Source: an uncultured Alphaproteobacteria bacterium (GTDB lineage: Bacteria; Pseudomonadota; Alphaproteobacteria; Rhodobacterales; Rhodobacteraceae). From it: a stretch of 35,763 nt of DNA. The first letter of the stretch is position 1. Every line of letters starts with the position of its first letter. The stretch lies in NCBI GenBank assembly GCA_902611475.1, contig CACLZW010000015.1:1-35763 (forward strand), given 5' to 3'. The notes below the pieces were generated by a model. That model was given only the letters and a program-made list of their open reading frames with translations. It was not told the origin of the DNA and did not search any database. The position numbers and the translations under genes were made by a program. Positions 16,593 through 25,100 of the stretch are shown here, in pieces.

Positions 16593-17756
16593 ATGACATT
16601 ATTTACCCCGACTTCTAAATGGCAAATGGAAGAACACCAATTATTTACAGACAGTGTAAAGAAATTTTTTATAGACGAAGTAAAGCCCAATCTGGAGGAG
16701 TGGGGTAAAAAACAACAAGTCGACAGGAACTTATGGAATAAGGCAGGAGATGCTGGAATTTTAGGAAGCTCAATACCTGAAGAATTCGGTGGCTTCGGCG
16801 GTGATTTAGGCTTCGATGCTATCACTCTATATGAACTTGGAAGAACAGCGGGAGACTCTGGTAGCTGGGGATATGCGATTCAATCAATAGTTGTTCATTA
16901 CATCAACGCGTATGGTACCGATGAACAGAAGAAAAGATGGCTTCCTAAACTCTCAACTGGTGAATACGTGGCTTCTCTTGCTATGACAGAACCCAGTACT
17001 GGATCGGATGTTCAAGCAATAAAAACAACTGCAGAAAAAGATGGCAATCAATATAAAATTAATGGATCAAAAATATTTATAACAAATGGTGGCTCAGCTG
17101 ACCTCATTGTTTTAGCGGCAAAGACAAATAAAAATGAGAAGTCGAAAGGTGTATCATTGGTAGTCGTTGAAACAAAAGACCTAGAAGGGTTCTCAAGAGG
17201 AAAACCTCTAAAGAAACTAGGTCAAAAAGGTAATGACACATGTGAATTGTTTTTTGAAGATGTTAAGGTTCCTTTAACAAATTTGCTTGGGAGTGAAGAA
17301 GGCCAAGGTTTTTATCAATTGATGAAACAGTTGCCATGGGAAAGATTAGCAATTGGTATCGGCGCTCTGGGAAACATAGACTTTGCGCTCGAAGAGACAA
17401 TTAAATATGTAAAAGATAGGAAAGCCTTTGATAAGCGAATTATGGATTTTCAAAATACTCGTTTTCAACTCGCTGAAATGAAAACTAAGGCTGAGGTTCT
17501 TAGGTCCTTTATTAATGATTGTGTCGATAGGGTTAAGCAGGGTTCTCTTGATGCTGCTACGGCTTCAATGGCAAAATACTGGGGAAGCCAAACCCAAAAT
17601 GAGATTATGGATGGATGTTTACAACTTCATGGCGGATACGGTTTTATAATGGAATATCCTATCGCTCGAATGTACGCCGATGCCCGTGTGCAGTCGATCT
17701 ATGGAGGGACTAATGAGATCATGAAGGAATTAATTGCCAGGTCATTGGACGACTAA
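16593..17756 (+). CDS. Acyl-CoA dehydrogenase (long-chain-like)
   Basis: 387 residues, the normal length of a mitochondrial-type acyl-CoA dehydrogenase, which oxidises an acyl-CoA to its 2,3-enoyl form using FAD. AMTEPSTGSD (about 130-139) is the flavin/substrate signature, EETIKYVKDRKAF (about 265-277) is like the long-chain enzyme helix that carries its catalytic glutamate, and the C-terminal IYGGTNEIMKELIAR binds FAD. The ATG at 16593 is chosen over the TTG one codon earlier because GAGGA lies 6 bases upstream. Only 5 bases separate it from the racemase-family gene, so this is the head of a plus-strand acyl-CoA operon. Confidence 0.92.
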   Translation: MTLFTPTSKWQMEEHQLFTDSVKKFFIDEVKPNLEEWGKKQQVDRNLWNKAGDAGILGSSIPEEFGGFGGDLGFDAITLYELGRTAGDSGSWGYAIQSIVVHYINAYGTDEQKKRWLPKLSTGEYVASLAMTEPSTGSDVQAIKTTAEKDGNQYKINGSKIFITNGGSADLIVLAAKTNKNEKSKGVSLVVVETKDLEGFSRGKPLKKLGQKGNDTCELFFEDVKVPLTNLLGSEEGQGFYQLMKQLPWERLAIGIGALGNIDFALEETIKYVKDRKAFDKRIMDFQNTRFQLAEMKTKAEVLRSFINDCVDRVKQGSLDAATASMAKYWGSQTQNEIMDGCLQLHGGYGFIMEYPIARMYADARVQSIYGGTNEIMKELIARSLDD

Positions 17757-17761
17757 TTAAA

Positions 17762-18871
17762 ATGGCGGATCACAACAACACTAGCGGACCTTTATCCGGT
17801 TTAAAAGTGGTTGAATTCGATGGGCTTGGGCCAACTCCGTTTTCTGCTATGCAGTTGGCTGATATGGGTGCCAATGTAATTAGGATTGCTCGAAAAACAG
17901 GTACCCAGGCTGCCAATCAATTTACCGATGTTGTTATTAGAAATAGATCTTATATAGAGCTAGATCTTAAGGATGTTAATGACATCGCTATTGCGAAGAA
18001 AATTGTATCCCATTCTGACATATTAATAGAAGGGTTTCGACCAGGCGTTATGGAAAGATTGGGCTTAGGGCCTTCAGAGATGCTTTCAGCAAACAAAAAG
18101 CTCGTTTATGGAAGAATGACGGGGTGGGGTCAGAAAGGGCCTCTAAGTAATACAGCAGGTCACGATATTAATTATATTTCTATATCTGGCGCACTTCACG
18201 CTATTGGAACCAAAGATACTCCAATAGCACCACTAAATCTTTTGGGGGATTTTGCAGCAGGTTCAATGTATTTAGTTTTCGGAATCCTATGTGCCGTTTT
18301 ACATGCGAAGCAGACTGGTCAGGGTCAAGTCGTCGATGGCTCCATCGTGGACGGAACTGCCAATTTGATGGCAATGATGTACTCTATGTTTAATTTTAAA
18401 CAATGGGAAGATAGACGAGACATTAATCTTCTTGATGGAGGTGCCCCTTTTTACACAACTTATAAAACTTCTGATAGTCGTCATATTTCAGTTGGTGCTA
18501 TTGAAGATAAGTTTTACCTCGAGTTTATTACAAAACTTGATTTAAAACTTGATGAACTTCCAAACAGAACAGATAAATCTAATTGGCCGAAGCTAAAAGA
18601 TATATTTCAAGAAATTATCAAGACAAAAACTATGAGAGAGTGGGAGGAGATTTACTATGGGACAGACGCATGCGTTGCCCCTGTTTTAAACTTTGAGGAA
18701 GCTTTTGTCGATCCTCATAATAAATACCGAGGAATTTTTCCTGAGGCTTTTAATATTATTCAGCCAAAACCGGCACCCGATCTATCCGTAACTCCAGCAC
18801 CAAACATTACAGAAAAGCATAAAATTAAATTGACTGAAGCCGAGTTGTTTAGCCAGTGGGGTATTGAATAA
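17762..18871 (+). CDS. Alpha-methylacyl-CoA racemase / CoA-transferase family III protein
   Basis: 369 residues of the CaiB/BaiF class III CoA-transferase fold. The N-terminus GLGPTPFSAMQLADMGA and the AGHDINYISISGAL motif are those of the alpha-methylacyl-CoA racemase branch. H134 (or D135) and D163 in LLGDFAAGS sit where the mycobacterial racemase has its proton-transfer His126 and Asp156. It likely epimerises 2-methylacyl-CoA so that the dehydrogenase upstream can use it, which is consistent with their adjacency. CoA transfer is the alternative activity within this fold. Confidence 0.87.
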   Translation: MADHNNTSGPLSGLKVVEFDGLGPTPFSAMQLADMGANVIRIARKTGTQAANQFTDVVIRNRSYIELDLKDVNDIAIAKKIVSHSDILIEGFRPGVMERLGLGPSEMLSANKKLVYGRMTGWGQKGPLSNTAGHDINYISISGALHAIGTKDTPIAPLNLLGDFAAGSMYLVFGILCAVLHAKQTGQGQVVDGSIVDGTANLMAMMYSMFNFKQWEDRRDINLLDGGAPFYTTYKTSDSRHISVGAIEDKFYLEFITKLDLKLDELPNRTDKSNWPKLKDIFQEIIKTKTMREWEEIYYGTDACVAPVLNFEEAFVDPHNKYRGIFPEAFNIIQPKPAPDLSVTPAPNITEKHKIKLTEAELFSQWGIE

Positions 18872-18872
18872 A

Positions 18873-19550
18873 ATGTATGTTTCAGAAGCTGTAAAATCAA
18901 GATTTTCTTGCAGAGCATTTACTGAGAAACCTGTTTCTAGGGAATTAATCAAGGAAATTTTAGACGTCGCTAAACAAGCGCCATCGGGGGGCAACCTTCA
19001 GCCATGGCATATTCATGTAATATCAGGAAAGAAACTTGATCAGATAGTTTCGGATATTGAATCTAAAATCACAGATATGCCTATGGGGGAAAAAACGGAA
19101 TATGACGTATATCCGCCAAACCTTTGGGAACCTTATAGAAGTCGACGCTTTAAATGTGGCGAAGATTTATACAAAAGCATAAATATACCAAGGGAAGATA
19201 AGGGCGCACGGTTAAGCCAATTGGCTAAAAATTTACGCTTTTTTGATGCCCCTGTTGGGCTATTTGTTTACATCGACAGAAAGATGGGACCTCCGCAATG
19301 GTCAGATGTTGGAATGTTTCTGCAAACTGTTATGTTAATAGCAAGAGAGAAGGGTTTGCATAGTTGTGCTCAAGAGGCATGGGCGATGTGGCATTCCACT
19401 GTAAACAAACACCTTGTTGTAGATAACAAATTTATGCTCTTTTGTGGAATGGGTATCGGGTACGCTGATGAGAATCATCCTATTAACTCATGGAGAACCG
19501 ACCGTGAAGGAGTCGACAATTTTACTACATTTTATGGTTTTGAAAAGTGA
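18873..19550 (+). CDS. Nitroreductase family flavoprotein
   Basis: 225 residues from the ATG at 18873, one base after the racemase-family stop; a TTG at 18864 would overlap that gene and is less likely. RFSCRAFTEKPV followed by AKQAPSGGNLQPWHI is the classic FMN-binding start of the nitroreductase family, which reduces nitro groups, quinones or enones with NAD(P)H. The C-terminal FCGMGIGYAD is also typical. Its natural substrate, and why it lies in an acyl-CoA operon, are unknown. Confidence 0.9.
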   Translation: MYVSEAVKSRFSCRAFTEKPVSRELIKEILDVAKQAPSGGNLQPWHIHVISGKKLDQIVSDIESKITDMPMGEKTEYDVYPPNLWEPYRSRRFKCGEDLYKSINIPREDKGARLSQLAKNLRFFDAPVGLFVYIDRKMGPPQWSDVGMFLQTVMLIAREKGLHSCAQEAWAMWHSTVNKHLVVDNKFMLFCGMGIGYADENHPINSWRTDREGVDNFTTFYGFEK

Positions 19551-19573
19551 TGTAATAAAATAATAACCTCGTT

Positions 19574-20500
19574 ATGCAATCAATGGAGTTACAACAAACA
19601 ATAGAAGACCTCAAAGCAGGCGACAGGCTAGCTTTATCAAAATTCTTAACCCATGTAGAGACCAGTGACAATCCAGTAGAATTGGTCTTGAAGCTTTATA
19701 ATAAAGCAGAGCGCACAACGCCAATAATTGGCGTAACTGGTTTCCCTGGGGCAGGCAAATCGAGTTTGATAAATAGCTTCATAAGTATCCTTCGATCGAA
19801 AGAAAAGAAAATTGGCGTGATTGCTATCGACCCGAGCAGCTTAATTTCTGGAGGCTCGCTTCTCGGTGATAGGACTAGAATGGAACAGCATTCTTCAGAC
19901 GACAATGTCTTTATAAGGTCATTATCGTCGGATGGTGCATTGGGTGGAATATCTCACAAAAGTTTTCTTCTATCACTGGTTATGGCCACTTTCGACTTTG
20001 ATTTTATTTTCGTTGAGACTGTTGGGGTTGGGCAATCTGAATCAGATATTACGAAACTAGCAGATCTCTCAATTCTTACTTTAGCCCCGGGACTTGGAGA
20101 TAGTATCCAGGCGATGAAAGGTGGAGTTTTGGAAATAGTAGATTTAATCTTAGTTAATAAATCCGACAAACCAGAATCCGCACAAACATTCCACCAATTA
20201 AAGTCTATAATTGATATGGCTCAGGCTCCCGATAGCAAAAATATCAAAATAATGATTACTAATGAAAAAGACCGAGAAGAAAATACTAAAATAATTACCC
20301 ACATTGAAAATCATTTAGAGAAGAGATCAAAATTAGGGAAAAACAAAGAAAGTTATTTGTGGTTCGTTCGCCAAATACTTTATGAAAAAATAGAAAAGAG
20401 CCTATTTGATCGAAAAATACATGAGAAACTAAATCAAGAAACTTTCAATGAAAAAGATATTAGTGAAAATGTTAAACGTATTATTAAAGATTTAAGATAA
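19574..20500 (+). CDS. meaB: MeaB/ArgK-family GTPase (methylmalonyl-CoA mutase chaperone)
   Basis: 308 residues of the G3E P-loop GTPase class. Walker A is GFPGAGKS (56-63), the ETVGVGQSE stretch is at 148-156 and the guanine-specificity motif NKSD is at 195-198. MeaB loads and protects the cobalamin cofactor of methylmalonyl-CoA mutase or a related mutase. No mutase gene lies in the window, so the partner must be elsewhere. An alternative in-frame ATG lies three codons in. It is the last gene of the acyl-CoA operon and converges on the nitrile hydratase operon with a 7-base gap and no evident terminator. Confidence 0.9.
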   Translation: MQSMELQQTIEDLKAGDRLALSKFLTHVETSDNPVELVLKLYNKAERTTPIIGVTGFPGAGKSSLINSFISILRSKEKKIGVIAIDPSSLISGGSLLGDRTRMEQHSSDDNVFIRSLSSDGALGGISHKSFLLSLVMATFDFDFIFVETVGVGQSESDITKLADLSILTLAPGLGDSIQAMKGGVLEIVDLILVNKSDKPESAQTFHQLKSIIDMAQAPDSKNIKIMITNEKDREENTKIITHIENHLEKRSKLGKNKESYLWFVRQILYEKIEKSLFDRKIHEKLNQETFNEKDISENVKRIIKDLR

Positions 20501-20507
20501 CTTTATA

Positions 20508-20846
20508 TTAATGGTGATCATCTCGGAGATGCTTCATTTGGGACAAAACTTCTCTTTTGAAATCATCCCGATAAGTCATCTTTTTACTCAAAATCAATTC
20601 TTCCAGTGCCTCAAGCCAGCTACCATAATAGTAATCTAGATCGTCTTCCATACTCACTGACTTGTCCTTAAGCTTATTACCCAGCGTGGCAGTCCAAAGT
20701 GCCCAATCGAAAACTTTTTTTTCATGTAAAGAAATGGTAAGTGCAAATAATTCACAATGCCATGGTGCGGAAAAAACTTCGTTGCCTTGAGGTAATTGTA
20801 TTGATTTATCACTTGAATTTTTCAAGATAACTTTCCCATAAATCAA
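20508..20846 (-). CDS. Nitrile hydratase accessory protein (activator, beta N-terminal-like)
   Basis: Up to 112 residues. The FSAPWHCELFALTISLHEKK stretch and the later YYYGSWLEALEELI stretch match the small nitrile hydratase accessory proteins that resemble the N-terminus of the beta subunit and help insert the metal. There is no ATG: the frame opens with TTG at 20846, overlapping nthB by 38 bases, and a second TTG at 20825 has a GGGAAAG ribosome site just upstream and may be the real start (105 residues). Either way it overlaps the end of nthB and is the last gene of the operon. Confidence 0.8.
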   Translation of the reverse strand: MIYGKVILKNSSDKSIQLPQGNEVFSAPWHCELFALTISLHEKKVFDWALWTATLGNKLKDKSVSMEDDLDYYYGSWLEALEELILSKKMTYRDDFKREVLSQMKHLRDDHH

Positions 20847-21477
20847 CTACTACTGTATCCTCAACATGCTCACATTTACCCCATAAATCTTGGCTCTTGA
20901 ATTCTATAGAGTAGAGTGCTTCCGGACTTTCCCCTAAAAAATGAGCGTTTGCATCTGGAAATACGTGGCTACCGTGATAGGCAATGACCTTCCCAGTTCT
21001 TCCCTTTACATAGTCTGGTAGTCTTGTATGACCTTTTTCAATTTTTGTATTACTATTATTAGCTCTTACGGAAACAGTCTCTCCTAAGTTGAAGTTTTTC
21101 TCTGTGGTACTGTCTCTCTTGGTTGGTCCCCCTATATGCAACAATCTTTTAACATTTTTTGCTTCTAAAACGCGAAAAGAGCTTTTTTTAAAATTGTCTT
21201 CACTTTCTGTCCCATCATTAATAATACCATTTTCACCCAACAGGTTGATCAGTCCAGCAAGCCATTTTTCAAAATAACCAAATTGTAGATAGTCTTTTGG
21301 CTCTAAAGACTCACGCGCGTAGCGAGACCTATCCAAATTCCATAAACTTGAAAAACCCAATGCTAAAGTTATAGCAAAAACTTCCTTTTCCCAATCTGCC
21401 TTAAATTTTACGTCACTTGACGTGATATCAATTCTTCGGGAGTCAAGCCGACCACCCATGTCATGCGCCTTAGACAT
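20809..21477 (-). CDS. nthB: Nitrile hydratase subunit beta
   Basis: 222 residues. The N-terminus has HDMGG, and KDYLQFGYFEKWL (61-73) is the subunit-interface helix. The C-terminal SH3-like domain contains GHTRLPDYVKGR (149-160), with an arginine that contacts the active-site cysteine sulfinates in known enzymes, and HVFPDANAHFLGESPEALY. Beta pairs with alpha to hydrate nitriles to amides. Its ATG overlaps the alpha stop codon by one base (TAATG), so the two are translationally coupled and likely made in equal amounts. Confidence 0.95.
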   Translation of the reverse strand: MSKAHDMGGRLDSRRIDITSSDVKFKADWEKEVFAITLALGFSSLWNLDRSRYARESLEPKDYLQFGYFEKWLAGLINLLGENGIINDGTESEDNFKKSSFRVLEAKNVKRLLHIGGPTKRDSTTEKNFNLGETVSVRANNSNTKIEKGHTRLPDYVKGRTGKVIAYHGSHVFPDANAHFLGESPEALYSIEFKSQDLWGKCEHVEDTVVVDLWESYLEKFK

Positions 21478-22097
21478 TATTCACCTATTGGAGGCTTTGG
21501 AAAGCCTGTCCCTATCATACTATCACGCGTAACCCAACTCACTAATTCATTTTCACTCAATCCGTTAGAACTAGGTGGCTGTTGTGGCAGGACAAGATAC
21601 CGTATCTCTGAAGTTGAGTCCCAAACCTTAACTTTTTTTGATATTGGAAGTTTGACATTAAAGTCGCTTAAAACTGCCCTCGGTTCTCTCACTGCTCGAC
21701 TTCGGTAGGCATCGGACTTATACCAGCTAGGTGGTAGCCCCAACAAAGGCCACGGATAACAACTACAAAGGGTACAGACTATAAGATTATGGATTGTCTC
21801 AGTATTCTCTACCACCACAACATGTTCACCTTGACGACCATTAAGATCCATATCCTTTAACACCTGATCGGTATTATTTATTAGATCCTCTTTAAACTTT
21901 TTGTTTGCCCATGCTTTGGCAACTATTTTTGCACCATTTAAGGGCCCTACCTTATTCTGATAGGTATCGAGAATTTCATCCAATGCTTTTTGATCAATGA
22001 GTCCTTCTTTTTCTAAGATCGACTTTAAAGCTTTAACCCTAGCGTCTGGATTGCTTGGAAACTCTTTGTAAAATTGTTTTAAATTATCTTTTTTCAT
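21477..22097 (-). CDS. nthA: Nitrile hydratase subunit alpha, cobalt type
   Basis: 206 residues. The metal site is VCTLCSC, with cysteines 108, 111 and 113; Thr at 109 (rather than Ser) is the mark of cobalt enzymes. The following YPWPLLGLPPSWYK and TRDSMIGTGFP stretches are also family signatures. It hydrates nitriles to amides with the beta subunit in the cytoplasm; two of the cysteines are oxidised after translation. No amidase, aldoxime dehydratase or cobalt transporter lies next to it. It follows the dehydroquinase gene by 9 bases, on the same strand. Confidence 0.96.
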   Translation of the reverse strand: MKKDNLKQFYKEFPSNPDARVKALKSILEKEGLIDQKALDEILDTYQNKVGPLNGAKIVAKAWANKKFKEDLINNTDQVLKDMDLNGRQGEHVVVVENTETIHNLIVCTLCSCYPWPLLGLPPSWYKSDAYRSRAVREPRAVLSDFNVKLPISKKVKVWDSTSEIRYLVLPQQPPSSNGLSENELVSWVTRDSMIGTGFPKPPIGE

Positions 22098-22106
22098 ATT
22101 TTCAAT

Positions 22107-22547
22107 CTAATGTTCTCGTTGCATTTTTTCTAATGCTTCAATATATCCTTCTAGACCTTTGCCCGTAATTACATAGTCCGCCCTCAAAGATACATATGAG
22201 AATTTCCTGAACTCTTCTCGCTTAGAAATATCCGATATATGAACTTCAATTACATACCCAGTAAAAGAATTTAAGGCATCGAGGATTGCAACTGAAGTAT
22301 GTGAATATGCAGCAGCATTTATAATTATACCATCTGAAGTCTTTATTGCCTCCTGAATAAAAGTCACTAATTCCGATTCGGAATTACTTTGTTCAAATTT
22401 TATATTCATTGAACAAGCTTTGCCTTTACTCAAACACATTTCCTCTAAATCTTTAAGAGTTCGAGACCCATATATTTCAGGTTGTCTAAAGCCAAGTAGG
22501 TTCAGGTTGGGCCCATTTAAAATTAAAATATTTTTTTGTTTGGTCAT
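22107..22547 (-). CDS. aroQ: Type II 3-dehydroquinate dehydratase (AroQ family)
   Basis: 146 residues from the ATG at 22547; an upstream ATG at 22586 would add 13 residues not seen in the family. It matches type II dehydroquinases, which convert 3-dehydroquinate to 3-dehydroshikimate. The residues equivalent to the catalytic set are kept: R21, Y26, N77, H83, E101, H103, R110 and R114. Neighbouring positions differ from common forms: FRQP instead of REP, NAAAYSH instead of NPGAYTH, and ISD instead of ISN. In many alphaproteobacteria aroQ sits beside accBC; here it heads the nitrile hydratase operon, so it may be a second copy with a catabolic or altered role. Confidence 0.87.
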   Translation of the reverse strand: MTKQKNILILNGPNLNLLGFRQPEIYGSRTLKDLEEMCLSKGKACSMNIKFEQSNSESELVTFIQEAIKTSDGIIINAAAYSHTSVAILDALNSFTGYVIEVHISDISKREEFRKFSYVSLRADYVITGKGLEGYIEALEKMQREH

Positions 22548-22639
22548 GTTAACAAATTTCGCCCAAAGTAATAAAAACCATTGCATAGTTCTACTAATGA
22601 TTTATATCAGAGTTCGAGTTCATTTACGATAGGAGAAAA

Positions 22640-23767
22640 GTGTTGCAGGGTAAAATTTTAACTCCAACAAAAAGAATAAGACGCACGCCCTTCTCTTCTA
22701 AAATAGAGGATCAGGTTAAGGGTGTAACAGTTTATAACCATATGATTTTACCTACCATCTTTAAAGACGCGGAGGAAGACTGCCGACACTTGAAGAGTGA
22801 AGTTCAAGTATGGGATGTATCCGTTCAAAGACAAGTTGAAATTGTAGGAAAAGACGCTGCAACGCTATTAGAGCTTTTAACTCCTAGAAACGTAAAGGAT
22901 ATGAACTCAAACAAATGTCTTTACGCCCCAATGGTCAATCAAAATGGGGGCATGATAAATGATCCTGTACTGTTAAGAGTAGATGAAGACCGTTACTGGA
23001 TTTCTATAGCCGATAGTGATGTTCTTTTATGGGTTTCAGGTATTGCTGCTGCACTGAAATTAAATGTTGAGGTATCAGAACCTTCAGTTGCGCCTCTGGC
23101 AATTCAGGGACCTAAATCTAGGCTTCTTATGAAAAGAATATTTGGAAATGAAATGGACTACTTCAGTTATTTTGACCTTAGAAAACTAAAATTTGGAAAA
23201 CACACTATCAATATTGCTAGAACTGGTTGGTCCAAGCAAGGTGGTTTCGAAATTTATGTTGAAGGCACGGAATATGCCAATGAACTATGGGAGGAGTTGT
23301 TTACAAATGGGAAAGATTTGAATGTTAGACCAGGATGTCCTAACCAGATCGAAAGAATTGAATCTGGACTTTTATCTTATGGATCTGATATGACTGTTCT
23401 AAACTCTCCTTTCGAATGCGGTCTCGGCAGATTTTGTGAAATTGATGCAAATTCAACATGTATCGGTTCCGAAGCTCTTGAAAACATAGCAAGTAATGGA
23501 CCATCAAAAGTATTGAGATACTTTGATGTTAAAGGTGATAAGGTACCATTTTGTCATGATCACTGGCCTATATTTAATAATAAAAAGGTGGGAGAGATTA
23601 CGTCTGGAATTTTTTCGACGGAGTTCAATACAAATGTCGCTATTGGCATCGTTGACGTCGAATACGCTATTGAGGGTACCAAGTTGCAAGTCCTCATAGA
23701 TAATAAGTTAAGAGATGCTTTTGTTAAAGAAAGACCCTTTAACCCTAATCTAAAACCGTTTATTTAA
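22640..23767 (+). CDS. dmdA: DmdA-like dimethylsulfoniopropionate demethylase (GcvT family)
   Basis: 375 residues of the tetrahydrofolate-dependent aminomethyltransferase fold. It carries features that I recall from SAR11 DmdA and not from GcvT: VYNHMILPTIF (31-41), VQVWDVSVQRQVEI, YWISIADSDV, and TGWSKQGGFE (195-204), where GcvT has a TGYTGE-type motif. DmdA moves a methyl group from DMSP to THF, giving methylmercaptopropionate. AGGAG at 22631-22635 precedes either the GTG at 22640 or the TTG at 22643. No dmdB, dmdC or dmdD gene is adjacent. A related GcvT-family demethylase for another methylated compound is the alternative. Confidence 0.77.
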   Translation: MLQGKILTPTKRIRRTPFSSKIEDQVKGVTVYNHMILPTIFKDAEEDCRHLKSEVQVWDVSVQRQVEIVGKDAATLLELLTPRNVKDMNSNKCLYAPMVNQNGGMINDPVLLRVDEDRYWISIADSDVLLWVSGIAAALKLNVEVSEPSVAPLAIQGPKSRLLMKRIFGNEMDYFSYFDLRKLKFGKHTINIARTGWSKQGGFEIYVEGTEYANELWEELFTNGKDLNVRPGCPNQIERIESGLLSYGSDMTVLNSPFECGLGRFCEIDANSTCIGSEALENIASNGPSKVLRYFDVKGDKVPFCHDHWPIFNNKKVGEITSGIFSTEFNTNVAIGIVDVEYAIEGTKLQVLIDNKLRDAFVKERPFNPNLKPFI

Positions 23768-23774
23768 ATACATC

Positions 23775-25100
23775 ATGGATAAAAATTCTCCTAAGATCGG
23801 TTTAGTTAGCCTAGGTTGTCCCAAAGCACTAGTTGATTCGGAAGTTTTAATAAACAAGCTCCAAACGTTGGGTTATGGAATATCACAAACTTATGATAAC
23901 GCCGATGCAGTGGTTGTAAATACATGTGGTTTTCTTGACTCAGCAAAAACCGAAAGTTTGAATGCTATTGGTGAAGCCTTGAATGAAAACGGAAAAGTAA
24001 TAGTAACTGGTTGTCTCGGCTCTACTCCAGAATTTATAAGGGATTCTCATCCAAATGTGATGGCCATAACTGGGCCTCAAAAGTTTAATGAGGTCTTGGA
24101 CTCAATTACGGAGAACATTCCAATAAAGAGCAATCCATTTGAAGCAAAGCCATCATCGTCCTATGTCAAACTTACACCAAGACATTATAGTTATTTGAAA
24201 ATCTCCGAAGGATGTAACCATAAATGCTCATTTTGTATAATTCCCTCTTTGAGAGGACCTTTGAAATCCAGATCGATGGCTTCAATACTATCTGAAGCAA
24301 AAAGTTTGGTTGAAAGAGGTACTAGAGAATTACTTATAATATCACAAGATACTTCCGCTTACGGACTAGATCTAAAGTTTGAAGAGACACTCGTAAATGG
24401 CAAAAAACTTAAGACTAACATTTATAATCTAGTGAATGAGTTAGCGTCTCTTGGAATATGGGTGAGACTTCACTATATTTATCCTTATCCTCATGTGAAG
24501 CAATTAATACCTCTTATGGATCAGAATAGGGTCTTACCGTATTTAGATGTCCCTTTTCAACATGCACACCCGGATGTATTAAAAAGAATGGCTCGGCCGT
24601 CAAATAACGTGCATGACCTAGAACAAATTTCTGAGTGGCGTTCAATTAATCCAGATCTTAGTATCAGATCAACTTTTATTGTAGGCTTCCCTGGAGAAAC
24701 TGAAAGTGAGTTTAATTTTCTCCTTGATTGGTTAGAGGAAGCAAAAATTGATCGAGTGGGCTGCTTTAAATATGAAGACGTATCTGGTGCACGATCAAAC
24801 GCAATGGAGGGTCACCTACGCGATGATATAATACAAGATCGATACGACCGTTTTATGTATAGGGCACAACAACTATCCGAGTTGAAGCTTAAAGAAAAGA
24901 TAGGCAAAACATTTGCCTGTGTTATAGACTCGGTGGAACAAGACCATCTTATATGTAGATCAATTTTTGACGCTCCAGAGATAGACGGGATAGTCTCCGT
25001 TCCAAACAAACAAAGACATTATCGCGTAGGTGAACATGTAACCGTAAAAATCAAAGGCTCTTCCGAATATGACTTAGAAGGGGAGCTTCTTATTTCCTAA
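23775..25100 (+). CDS. rimO: Ribosomal protein S12 methylthiotransferase RimO
   Basis: 441 residues. It adds a methylthio group to the conserved aspartate of ribosomal protein S12. The N-terminal methylthiotransferase domain has cluster cysteines C15, C51 and C80. The radical SAM domain has CNHKCSFC (C147, C151, C154), and a C-terminal TRAM domain occupies about 375-441. [12 protein letters not shown] at the start favours RimO over MiaB. It lies 7 bases after the demethylase gene and its last 4 bases overlap the 3' end of ftsH on the other strand. Confidence 0.95.
   Translation: MDKNSPKIGLVSLGCPKALVDSEVLINKLQTLGYGISQTYDNADAVVVNTCGFLDSAKTESLNAIGEALNENGKVIVTGCLGSTPEFIRDSHPNVMAITGPQKFNEVLDSITENIPIKSNPFEAKPSSSYVKLTPRHYSYLKISEGCNHKCSFCIIPSLRGPLKSRSMASILSEAKSLVERGTRELLIISQDTSAYGLDLKFEETLVNGKKLKTNIYNLVNELASLGIWVRLHYIYPYPHVKQLIPLMDQNRVLPYLDVPFQHAHPDVLKRMARPSNNVHDLEQISEWRSINPDLSIRSTFIVGFPGETESEFNFLLDWLEEAKIDRVGCFKYEDVSGARSNAMEGHLRDDIIQDRYDRFMYRAQQLSELKLKEKIGKTFACVIDSVEQDHLICRSIFDAPEIDGIVSVPNKQRHYRVGEHVTVKIKGSSEYDLEGELLIS

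Noticed and set aside
22548-22586. Thirteen-residue N-terminal extension of AroQ from the ATG at 22586.
   Set aside because: Family members begin close to the ILILNGPNLN strand, and the extension would use up most of the divergent promoter gap.
22581-22608. Possible dmdA promoter, TTGCAT - 16 bases - TATATC.
   Set aside because: Only three and four of six consensus matches in AT-rich DNA, with non-ideal spacing.
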